A DNA stretch of 64,000 nt from Adiantum capillus-veneris (Eukaryota; Streptophyta; Polypodiopsida; Polypodiales; Pteridaceae): assembly GCA_014529385.2 (NCBI GenBank), contig CM043971.1, forward strand, positions 56,979,709-57,043,708. The letters run 5' to 3'. The notes under the pieces were generated by a model. It had not been told where the DNA came from. It saw only the letters and a list, made by a program, of their open reading frames with translations, and made no database searches. A program made the position numbers and the translations under genes. Below, piece by piece: positions 46,475 through 56,563 of this stretch (positions within the stretch are counted from its first letter, which is position 1; each line of letters opens with the position of its first letter).

Positions 46475-49400
46475 ATGAGTAGCGACAAGGATGTGGGACC
46501 GTCCAACCGAAACACCTATCTCTCAACGAGGGTCTTATGTCCTTGTAACCAATGCAAGCATGCTGTGCGACGGACAAGACGTGTTTCTTTGCAGCACATT
46601 CGCGAATTTGGCGAGTTTGATCCATCTATTATAGATCGAGTTGTTGCCAATTATAACTCGTCGGACTCTGACGCTGGCCAACAAGCAGCAATCTTGCAAC
46701 CCAATAGACGTGTTCGCAGGCGCTTTGGTCAAGCAGCATATGTGAGGCCACAAGATGTAGCCTCTGACAGCTCGGGGGATGATCATGCAGAGCACATTCC
46801 CAACGAGGCAATGTTTGAGCCCGAGATTGATGAAATGATCGAGACGATCATGGATTTAGAAAGGCTTATCTATGATGATATGAAAAGTGAAGCCGATACG
46901 CCATTGTATAATGGAGCACGTATGTCTAGATTGAAAGCACTCCTGGTTCTTCTCAACATGCAGGCAAAGTTTGGATGGAGTGACACTAGCGTCACAGCGC
47001 TTTTCAGGTGATCTATTACAATTAGTTTACTTTAATAAAACTCTAAATGTATAATGATCTGATAGATTTTTACACGACTGTATCATATTTTTATGTTGTG
47101 TAGATTGCTGAAAGAGCACATACTACCAGCTGACAATGTGATGCCAAATTCCCGAGATGAAGCAAGAAAGATTTTGCAAAACTTGGGGATGGATTACAAT
47201 TCTATCCACGCTTGTCCTAATGACTGCATTCTTTTCAGAGGGGAATACATAGACATGGAGAAGTGTCCGAAATGTGATTCCGAAAGATATCGAGTAGATC
47301 TCCACGGGACAAAAATTCCACAAAAGGTTTTGCGACATTTCCCTCTGCTTCCTCGCATCAAGCATTTCTTCGAATGTAAGTCCATGGCCGCCCTAGCATC
47401 ATGGCATGAGGAGAATAAATCTTCGGATGGTGTGCTACGAATTCCTGCAGATTGCGTAGCGTGGAAACATATAGATGGAACATGGTCGGATTTTGCCAGG
47501 GAAGCTCGAAATTTGCGCTTAGGCCTGGCTATGGATGGCGTAAATCCATTTGGTCAAAGATGAACATCTTACAGTGTATGGCCCGTTGTCATCGTCAACT
47601 ACAACATTCCCCCATGGTTGACTACGAAGAAGGGGCACCTATGGCTAAGCTTGATTGTGCCAGGGCGATATAAAGTGGGGAATATGGATGTGTATCTTTG
47701 TCCACTATTGGAAGAGCTACAACAATTGTGGATTGGCATAGAGGTGGTGGATATGAGCCGACACACAGGACGGCGGAATGCTTTGATCAGAGGCATTCTA
47801 ATGTGGACCATGCATGACTATCCCGGGCTAACAGAATGCTCAGGTGATCTATTGACACTCCTCACTCAGACACTGTAAATCTTGTTTTTTCCCATAGTTG
47901 ATCTATTATCATGTGTATACATGCAGGGCTTCAAACAAGCGGATACAGAGCATGTGTCACATGTGGACCTAGACTGAATGCACGTAGGGCACCCTCACTG
48001 AAGAAGCAAATCTACGAAGGTCATCAAGCGTATCTTCCAGAGAATCATGTGTTACGCGACGGCTTTTTGGGAAGAGAGCCACCAAGGATGTCTGCACAAG
48101 CATGGTTAGAGCAGAAGGAGATGTGTGATGACGGATTGCCTCCAGGGATGAAGAGACTATCTCTATGGTACGAGTTACCATACTGGCCCCGACTCATGAT
48201 CAATCACTTGCTCGATCCAATGCACATATTCAAGAATGTGGGTAATCTACTATGGGACCATCTGACCGGCAAGAAAGATACTTTGGGAGCCAGAGTTGAC
48301 CTTAGAAATGTGGATCGTATGGAGCAATATTGGCCGCAAACAGCGTCTGATGGATCGATAAAACTCCCTAAAGCACCATGGATTTTCACAGGAGCCCAAG
48401 AACGCAAAGTAAAAGAGACCATTCGATCTTTGCGGACCCCCACTGGCGTAATGCACTCGCTCCGAACGTGTTTTACTAAAGAAGGAAAGCTTACCGGTTT
48501 GAAGTCACACGATTGGCATAAAATGTGTCAGGTACGTTCATAGTGGACTTTAATATCATTGCATAAAATGTGGACTTTAATATCATTGCTGCACATACTT
48601 TATAGTTTATTTTACCGGTTGCCATTGAGGGATGTTTGTCTCTCGACATCCGTAACACAATCTACAAACTTGCAAAGCTGGTGCAATGGATCTCACAAAA
48701 GGAGATCAACGTAGACTCCATACCATTCGCCAAACTAAATGCTGCGGAGCTTGTGTGCATGTTTGAGAAACATTTTCCTACTACAATGCTAACCATTCAG
48801 GTGCATCTTCTTGTTCACATAGTTGATGAGTTGGTTGGTATCAGAGTCCCTAGTGTACATTGGAGAGTGGCTAGACGGATTTGATAAATCCCGGGACACG
48901 CTATGGCGAACCATAGATGATGAGCGCATATCTGGGATTGTCATGTGCAATCTCGGTGTTGAGAAGAAGATGACGGAAGATCTAGAGGCTAAAATCAACC
49001 GATTTTGCATGCTTCACAATCCAGTGATGCAAAAGTGGATTTCACAATTCAGCAGTTCTGGAGAGCCTACCAACCTTCATGAGCTTAAGATGGTTGCACA
49101 ACCAATTGAAAAGCGCACAACAATGCGGTGACGAAGTGAATGAAGAAGAGTGGGAGTACTCTCAGGGTTGCGCGACCAAGGTAAGTTTGCAATGTACGAC
49201 TAGCAAGTGACTTTATTTATAAACGTTTGAACGGACACTCATAATCTTTGTTCGTTGTAGTATAAGTCATACACAGCAGGATGGTGTAAAGGTCGACATT
49301 TTAGGGTGGAACGAATCGACAAAAAGCGTTTTACTCAAGATTGTGGAATCATGGCAAAATTTGAACAGTCTAGTCGACGACGTTCCTCTGATGCAAATTC

Positions 49401-50010
49401 TGTGGTGGCGGAACTCACTTACTTCGGCACGCTGCAAGAGATTTTGAGGATCGATTACAGAGGATTTTTTGTCGACTTGTTCGACGTGCAATGGTTCAAG
49501 ATAATCATGGAGGGTCGCAACGCTACTGTGCGTAGAGGAGAGTCTGGTTTTCTTGAGGTGGATTCTACTAAGAAATGGACTGACCTAAGAGACACTTTCG
49601 TACTACCCGAGCATTGTGAACAAGTAAGTATGTAAATAGTTAACATCCCCCTTTTACAAGTTATGTGCTTGAAATCTCTCATGTAAGTTATGTGGATCTA
49701 GCAGGTAATATTTCATCCTACAAAGTCTACATCAAACTGGTGGTACGTCATAGAGGTAGCCCCTCGTAGTGCAAGGACGTATGAAGGCTACCATGTGCCA
49801 ATCACAACGACATCAATGGAGATCAGAGAAGATGCTCAATCAGAAGCCGCTGCGGTGGTGCCAGACGAGCATCAAGATGCTACTACTCTATATGGGGTGC
49901 ATGCAGAGGAGCTACAAAATGAAACAGAGGATATGTGTTTAAATGGAGAGCTCTATATAGATATAGGAAGTTATGCTGAGTTATGCGAGGATGAGAGAGA
50001 GATCTCTTAA
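46475..50010 (+). pseudogene. CACTA TNP2-type transposase
   Basis: Exons inferred from GT-AG borders and family continuity: 46475-47007, 47104-47843, 47927-48531, 48606 to about 49182 (frame broken near 48840-48870), 49261-49624 and about 49705-50010. The N-terminal part has CPCNQCKH. The TNP2 core runs from ACPNDCILFRGEY and CPKCDSERY to DGVNPFGQR, then YSVWPVVIVNYNIPPW, CVTCGPRL, LLDPMHIFKNVGNLLWDHLT and KSHDWHK. DUF4218 follows (LPVAIEGCLSLDIRNTIYKLAK, MLTIQVHLLVHIVDEL) and then DUF4216 (YFGTLQEILRIDYRGF). The protein would cut and join the transposon ends. A TGA at 47561-47563 interrupts between FGQR and TSYSVWPV, and the DUF4218 exon has a frameshift or deletion, so it is probably inactive. 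Confidence 0.9.
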
Positions 50011-50282
50011 AGCCACAAATATTGTATTTGAACAATTTTACTCCGTGTTGTAAAAGCTCTGGCTCTCTAAGTACCTTCCATGGTGTATAACGCTCTTTTC
50101 TACTCGCGCTCACATCTTTTGATTGAAAATTCTGAGTTTTCGACTTGCCTCTTCTATCACTCAATTCATTGCGTCATTGTATTTATATGCGTCATTACGT
50201 CATTGTATTTAATGGTCTTTGCGTCATTGTCTACTCTATTCATTCAATATTAAGTTTAAATATTCGTGTGTTTAATGCAGGT

Positions 50283-51592
50283 ATGGATGATGAGGAGTTT
50301 CTTTCTTCTTTGTCACCGCAGCAGAGACAGTGGTACGTAGAGCGTCATCGCTCTGGCGCATCATCGTGCGTTCCTACTCCATCCGCATCTCCCTCTCTTT
50401 TGGAGCATTCGGCGCGCTCCGAACCTTCGGCGTCGACGAGACGAGCTTCACACTCGTCTAGACACCGGCGCTCTAGTGGTGGCGGTGGCGGTTGTTGTTG
50501 GGATTCCGTCACCGATGCCTCCACACCGCCTCGTGTTCGACGAGGCTCTTTACCCTCTCCTTCTTTGCCCGCCCCCACACCAGCCACAACATCGCCATCT
50601 ACGCCAGGTTTTGCACGACTGAATGTTCCTAGAAGCTACACACCTCTACCTACTCCGCCAGGAGCCACCCCACTCAACATTTCTCGCTTCGGGGCCCAGA
50701 CGCTGGTGGAGACACCTGACGTCCGTACCCCCATCGACACGCCGCTAGAGACCCCTGCCGGGACACCCAGGTTCACGCGTCACCGGCCAGAGGGCTTGCC
50801 TTACTCCGTCGACATCAACGGCGGCATCATCATGGATGATGACGGCAAGAAGGTGATCTCGCGCATGCGTGGTCTTTGCTCTCAGCTGTTTAGACACTAC
50901 ATACTAAACAAATGGAGTGAAGTACCAAGTGATTTAAAAAACAGAGGCATCAGCATACTTCATGATGAGTTTCCCGTTCCAACACGGGATCAGCGCTTCA
51001 ATGAAGACCTGATGAAGATTCGAATGCGCGAATACTGCAAACACAAGCGTTTCGAAGTGCAAAAAGCAATCAAGAATGGGTGGAACAGGCCAGATTGGCT
51101 GGCCAAAGAAGATTGGAAGAATGCGAAGAAAGCAGCGCGCGAGAATCCCGACAAGTGGAAGCAACAAAAGGATGTAGCCAGAGCGCGAGTAGAGGCAGGG
51201 AGCTCGCATCACTTGGGGAGCGGTGGATGTGCATCATTTGAGGCCGATTTTGTAAGTGTTTTCACATTGCTCTTTATGTTCGATAGTTTAGGGTTTATGG
51301 GTTTTTTAATTCTAACATAATGAAATCTTTGTATGTTTTGACAGTGGTCGATGACAGGACGTGATCCCACACCGTACGAGCGCGAGTACGCAGGCAGGAA
51401 GGGCTTAAACGCCCTGATGGACATTCTCAGTTCTCGCGGCGGCATGGTTAGTATTAGGGTTTACTCTTTTTTATTTTTTGTATTGTTTTATAAATGTCGT
51501 TATATGTTTATACTTACTGAAAGCTGTCTTATTGTCTTTTTTTGCAGAATCCGACAGATACGCCGCTTGGACGCGATGAGACGTCTGACTAG
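50283..51592 (+). CDS. CACTA second gene, plant transposase (Ptta/En/Spm) type
   Basis: Three exons with clean GT-AG borders: 50283-51251, 51345-51446 and 51548-51592. They give an uninterrupted 371-codon reading. The start ATG follows ATGCAGGT (MDDEEFLSSLSPQQRQWY). The N-terminal third is Ser/Pro/Thr-rich and of low complexity. The C-terminal part has ISRMRGLCSQLFRHYILNKW, MREYCKHKRFEVQKAIKNGW and PDWLAKEDW, the pattern of plant En/Spm accessory transposase proteins that bind sub-terminal repeats. Exon 2 supplies SMTGRDPTPYEREYAGRKG and exon 3 ends in DETSD and TAG. It is the only intact gene of the element. GC content is clearly higher than in the surroundings. The intergenic stretch 50011-50282 probably holds its promoter. 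Confidence 0.85.
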
Positions 51593-51599
51593 ACGACGT

Positions 51600-51949
51600 C
51601 AGTTTAGCCGTAGCTAGATAGCATTAGTTTAGGGTTTCTCATAGCTTATGTATCATGAGACGGATTTTATACGTCTTTTTGAACCATGTATATTATTACA
51701 TTTGTCACCGCAGTTCCTTTTGCCAATCAATTCTTTATGCCTATGATGTTGTACAATTGTCATTATTACATTTGCCAATCAATTCATTTTGCCTATGATG
51801 TGTACAATTGTCAATTTTGCAAACAATGCGTCTTGTGGGTGACTATTTTGGGTCTATTATCTACCCTTGCACTTTTTTTAAAAAGTGAATCAAGTACAAT
51901 ATGGTTGATGGGTGGCAGGGCATTCAATGCCCTGCCACCAAAAAAAAAT
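51600..51949. other. CACTA 3' non-coding region
   Basis: AT-rich sequence between the second gene and the sub-terminal repeats, with TTTGCCAATCAATTC repeated twice (near 51719 and 51770). No gene is seen. Confidence 0.5.
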
Positions 51950-52180
51950 TCTCTCGGGCGTCGCTATGAGCGACGCTATTTATGGCTCTGTAGCGTCGCT
52001 ATGAGCGTCGCTATAGTCTTCTGTGTTAACGTCGCTATAACCGTCGCTATGAGCGTCGCTATGAGCATCTCTGTATAGCGACGCTCTCGTAGCGACGGTT
52101 TTAGCGACGCCGGGGGTTATAAAAACCCAGTGTATTTCCGTTGCTATATGTGTCACAAGAGCACACAACCTCTTGTAGTG
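51950..52180. repeat. CACTA right terminal and sub-terminal repeats
   Basis: At least eight copies or half-copies of GTCGCTATGAGCGTCGC-type sequence in both orientations, closing with CCTCTTGTAGTG. Confidence 0.9.
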
Positions 52181-52183
52181 CAT

Positions 52184-53240
52184 GTACAAAATAAAATGGG
52201 TTTAGGGCATTTAAATGGATCCTAGCTTGGAGACATGGTGGAGCTTTCTTCTCTCCATGTTTCAATGAAGCCTATCTTGGAGAAATGGTGGAGCATCCTT
52301 CTCTCCATGTTTCAATATAGCTTAGCTTGGACAAGTGGTGGATCTTTGGTTCTCTCTATGTTTCAATAGAGTTAGCTTGGACAAGTGGTGGACATTGAAA
52401 CAAAAATCCCATGTAAAACATATCATGGGTAGTTCAAGTTGTGAGAAAAAAAACCATTTAAAATATAACCTTATAGGTTGGACAAGTGGTGGACCTTAAC
52501 ACCCAATCCTTTTTAATACAATGACATAGAGTGGACAAGTGGTGAATCTTGAGACCAAAGCTATCAAGCTACTAGGGATACTAGGTTGGACAAGTGGTGG
52601 ATCTTGAATGTACATCCCCTATGTACAAAATATCATGGGTTTAGGGTGTTTCAATGGAGTCTAGCATATTGGAGACATGGTGGAGCTTGCTTCGCTCCAT
52701 GTTTCAAGTGGTGGACCTTCAATTATTTTCCCATGTCTAGTTTAGACAACCCATACACTTTGCAACTCTAAAGGTTGGACGAGTGGTGGAGCTTTGTTTA
52801 TTTCCATGTTTTAATGGATCCTAGCTTGGACAAGTGGTGGACCTTGGAAAAAAGTCCCCCCTGTACAACATAGCTGAGTTTTTTCATGTTTTAATGGAAG
52901 AGAGATTTGACAAATGGTGGAGCTTGCTTATCTCCATGTGGATTTTAGAACTAGCTTGGACAAGTGGTGGAGCTTTGCTTTTCTACTCTTCATAATACAA
53001 TGATGTATAGGTTGGTTACATGGTGAATCTTAAGGCCAAACCTCCCATCTTACTAGAGATGATAGGTTGGACAAGTGTTCAACCTTCTATCATTTCTCCA
53101 TGCCTATAATTAGACAATTAGTAGAACTAGCATCTGTCTATGTTGTCTAGAGCTGAGCTTGGACAAGTAGTGGACCTTGCTACTCTCTTCCCTTGGTTTA
53201 TTAGTTTGAGGACTCATTATATATACTTGCTTAGATCTAT
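52184..53240 (+). repeat. Minisatellite block 4
   Basis: The plus-strand array resumes at the other side of the CACTA element with the same higher-order segments and becomes more diverged towards 53240. The part 52700-53240 resembles 38340-38900 closely (shared CATGTCTAGTTTAGAC-like, CTACTCTTCATAATACAATG), suggesting a segmental duplication. Confidence 0.8.
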
Positions 53241-53966
53241 ATAATTACTCATTAGTTAAGTTACAAGTAGGTATGTAATTTGTTAGCCTCAAGGGACTTT
53301 GAATATTGAATAGTAAGAAAGTCAAGTGCTGGTTTGAAGATCTTTTGCTTATCTAAACTAGACTCTAACTCAATAATAAGTCTCTTAACTTCCACAAATT
53401 GTCCTATCTAGGCTCCAAAAGAGTCTTAATTGGTTTGTGCTAGATTCTAACTTCCTTGATGGGATAGAATCCTAGAAAAATGAGGCACTAGAAGTTTTAC
53501 CTTAGCTCAAATGGATTTTCACTTAAACTAGACTGCAATTTGGCACTCTAGTATCTTTGTCTTGATGGAGTTTAACACTAGATACATAGTAGTGATATTT
53601 AAGCTTCATGTCTCTTCACTTGATCGAGATATGAGACCATACTTTCAAGGTCACCACTTGTCTTACCTAAAGACCAATGTGAGACATGGGAGCAAGAAAG
53701 CCATCCAATATTGTTTTAAGGACTATTACATAGACAATCAATAACTTAAGTAAAGCAAAAAGACTTGGATCTTTCACAATTAATAACTTAAGTAAAGCCA
53801 AAAAGACTTGGATCTTTGACAGTTTTTTTCAAACTAAAAAAGCACAATCTCATGCTAACAAAACTATAAATCACAATTGAAAGTTTTGAATGAGAAAAAG
53901 ATCAGCAATCTTATAAGAAGGATACTTTTCATTTCATTTGATGATTACAAACTAAAAGAAAGTCTC
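53241..53966. other. Unassigned region before locus B
   Basis: AT-rich. A 42-bp tandem duplication containing AATAACTTAAGTAAAGC starts at 53740 and 53782. One minus-oriented minisatellite core lies near 53640. No gene is seen. Confidence 0.5.
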
Positions 53967-54079
53967 TCAAGAAATTGATAAACAAAAAATGTAGGTGACT
54001 GCTTCATTATTTTGAGCAAACATATCAAAATCTCTATTGATTGAGCTCCATCTAGTAGTATCCTTTGTAAGATCTTGCA
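53967..54079 (-). other. Possible last exon or 3' UTR of locus B
   Basis: On the minus strand a strong polypyrimidine tract and CTGCAAG acceptor precede an open stretch of about 37 codons (DLTKDTTRWSSINRDFD...) ending in TGA at 53967-53969. The preceding exon already ends in TAA (54169-54171), just before a possible donor (CCCTAAG then GTACTAG). If spliced, this would therefore be untranslated in the obvious frame. Confidence 0.3.
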
Positions 54080-54168
54080 GGAAGGAATAAAAAGAAAGAT
54101 TTGTTAGATACCATGCACATGAGTGTTCAAGTATGTGTATCAAGAATATATGACATGTCACTAGTACC

Positions 54169-55367
54169 TTAGGGTTGCTTTCTATCCAGCCTTAGAAGAT
54201 CGTTCTCAGCTTTCACCTTATTTATATAAGCCTTTGCTGTGGTTGCCTTCAAAACTCCTTTTGTGTTACAACCCAATTGCCTAGCTAAGGTGGTCAATTG
54301 TGACGCCTTCATGCTTTCAATGGGTGTACGCTCCTTTGCTAAGATCTCTTGTATTTGGGCTCTTCTCATTTCATTGCGGTGACTTGTGTCACTTGCATTT
54401 TCAATGATAGTTTCATCCCTGTCACCTTTTGCAGGTGGTATTCTTCTTGTAAAGAACACCTTAGCTGACCAAATATCATTTTTCTGCTTCCAATACTCCA
54501 TGATTTGTTTGTATTCACTATCATTTGTCACTATAGGTTGTCCATAACGATTAGAAGCAATTAAATCACGCACATCCCTTCTCTCATCAAGCTGAATCAA
54601 GTATGGCAATAGCTCCTCCAAGAGCATATTGTCAACCATATTCTCAGCATCAAATTGTGGTGGAAAAATGCAATCGTTTTCTGGTGAAATACATCCCTTG
54701 TAAGGAGAGTCATCAATAAGCACTGTTCTTTGTGGATCACATTCAAACCCCATGGCAATTTTGGCTAGAGGCTTGAACATTGCCTCAACGTTTGGATTGT
54801 CGGGTCTAAACAATTTTTGAGTTTGAGCGGTGTAGCAAACATCTTGTGACCAAATTGAAAAGAAAGGCAATGTATCCTCAGCTGAGTTGTTTAGTGCAGC
54901 AAGGATTTGATACACATTATTCCTAGTAGCTGTCGACCAAATTGCAACATTAAACCTCTATAAAATAGTCTTCAAGAATTGGATGCAACCTGGCATGAGT
55001 ATAATATATCTTTTTGAATCCATTTGCACTGAGTTGTGGTGTGAGGATGGTTGAGGGGAACGTTTCAACAATAGACCATTTAAATCCAATATAATTGTAA
55101 GCATGGATTTCTCAACATCTACGCTACATGACGTAGTACCAATTGGCAATAGCTCGTGAGTGGACTTTTCAGTCTCTTTTGATGTATGTTGCATTTTTGA
55201 AGCATCAATTTCTTGGTTCTCATTATTGGAAGCTTGCTCAAGTTGCACAACACTAGACTCTAGTATAGAAATATCATCCATCTTGGGCACTTTAGAAACC
55301 ATAGAATCTATGGATTCTATAGTTGTTGACTGTACCATAGGAGCATTATCCATCCCAGTTTGTGAAT
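54169..55367 (-). pseudogene. FCP1-like phosphatase exon of locus B
   Basis: The exon begins after a GTGTTTTCTTAG acceptor (55367). About 90 residues of acidic/Ser-rich linker come first, then the FCP1/NIF domain: LTIILDLNGLLLKRS (motif I), FNVAIWSTATRNNVYQIL (motif II) and RTVLIDDSPYKGC (motif III, DD intact). The C-terminal part MKASQLTTLARQLGC then KGVLKATTAKAYINK resembles a SAP-like helix-turn-helix DNA-binding module. A TAG at 54958-54960 falls in frame between FLKTIL and RFNVAIWS, inside the catalytic domain; both sides are otherwise continuous to the TAA at 54169. Motif I has Asn in place of the second Asp, so the enzyme would probably be weak or inactive. Family members act on the RNA polymerase II C-terminal domain. 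Confidence 0.75.
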
Positions 55368-56008
55368 CTAAGAAAACACACACACAAATGGTATCTCAAA
55401 ACCACTAGAATTTTATTCACCATATTTATATGTAGAACTCCTAGTAAGAAATTTATTTAAGGTAAAGTCGTTGTTAGAATCCTTGCAACCATTTTCAGCA
55501 TTCGTACACCAAACACCACTTGTCTAAAATACAATCTACTAACTCAACATTTTCCATCCTACACGTTATTAAAGATGAGTACTTAAAGTGAAAACTAAAA
55601 GCCACCCTTGTTGAGGAAACATGGATACAAGGTCCACCAAATGTCCAACCTAGACTACAAGCAAACAATTAGAGATTTGGCTTAGATTTGGATTCAAAGG
55701 CCACCACTTATTCAAGTAAGATAACTCCACTTGTTTAAGACAGTAATGTTTGAAGCCCCACCACTTGTCCAACCTAGACATTGATTAAATATTGGTAAGA
55801 TTTATCACAAATCTAGAGTAGAATCAAGATTCTATGGCCAAGGTAGTCAAATAAGTTAGACAACACACAAAGCATAAGAGCACTTTAGATTCTCGTTGAG
55901 CATAAACTAAACAATAATCAAATGTTATATTCACTGAGATTTCATCCATGAAAAATGAAAATGATGCATGTACTTGAGATTTCCATCCATGTACAATACT
56001 TTACAATG
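55368..56008. other. Intron between SET and FCP1-like exons
   Basis: AT-rich, with diverged minus-oriented minisatellite cores near 55635, 55695 and 55760. No exon is recognised. Confidence 0.5.
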
Positions 56009-56563
56009 TCAAGTAAAGTTATAGTCAGCAAACAACTCTTCTCCTGCTTCAACTTGACAAATAGTCTCAATGCATACATGGCCATATTCTTCTGACTTGA
56101 TGTGTGAAGAGGTGCATTTATGCCAAGGTGGCAAATTTGGATCAAATGTATAGCGTACGTTGGGACATACATTTGTACTGTGAGAACTATTTATATAGCC
56201 CGACACGTTTCCTTCTTCTACACAACCAATAATGTGTGATTGATCTTCCTCTTCTTCTATGTTTGGATCCTCTAGAAGAGAATATTTATAAGCTCTTGGA
56301 AAAAAATTTCATATCTTTTTCCAGTCTTGAAATCCATACTTATGCCCCCCATAGTTTAGAATAGTCAAACCACTTTCCAGGGTAGTATGCACAAATAGCC
56401 CATAACCAGCTCCTTCAATACATGAAAGTCGCACTTCAAAATCCACACAGTTAATATGGAAAATTACATCTTTGGGAATAGGAAAAGTTGGTGTCCCAAA
56501 AGGATCTTCATGCCAATCATAATGTGAAATACATCTAGTTTTTATATCACTTAACTCCTTTGT
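56009..56563 (-). pseudogene. SET-domain exon of locus B
   Basis: The minus-strand frame from about 56563 reads DWHEDPFGTPTFPIPKD, then the SET start VRLSCIEGAGYGLFVHTTL and LTILNYGG. The later SET motifs are YINSSHSTNVCPN (in place of the usual N-H-S-C pattern) and VEAGEELFADYNF, the conserved end with the catalytic Tyr. SET proteins methylate lysines on histones or other proteins. A TGA at 56309-56311 interrupts between DWKKI and NFFPRAYKYS, while the frame is otherwise continuous to 56009. The NHSC change and the stop suggest loss of activity. No cysteine-rich pre- or post-SET zinc cluster is visible. Confidence 0.72.

Larger units (their letters stand above)
44330..52180 (+). mobile_element. 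Complete CACTA (En/Spm) transposon
   Basis: Starts CACTACAAGAGG and ends with its complement CCTCTTGTAGTG. It is flanked by the 3-bp target duplication CAT (44327-44329 and 52181-52183). Joining the flanks gives ACCCCCCAT-GTACAAAAT, exactly the sequence of uninterrupted minisatellite units. Sub-terminal regions carry many copies of GTCGCTATGAGCGTCGC in both orientations. Inside are a HIPP-like captured segment, a TNP2-type transposase with DUF4218 and DUF4216 regions, and a second gene with a plant transposase (Ptta/En/Spm) type domain. Length 7851 bp. Confidence 0.95.

Noticed and set aside
47123-48456. Minus-strand open frames opposite the transposase
   Set aside because: They are shadows of the plus-strand TNP2 coding exons, which have clear domain motifs.
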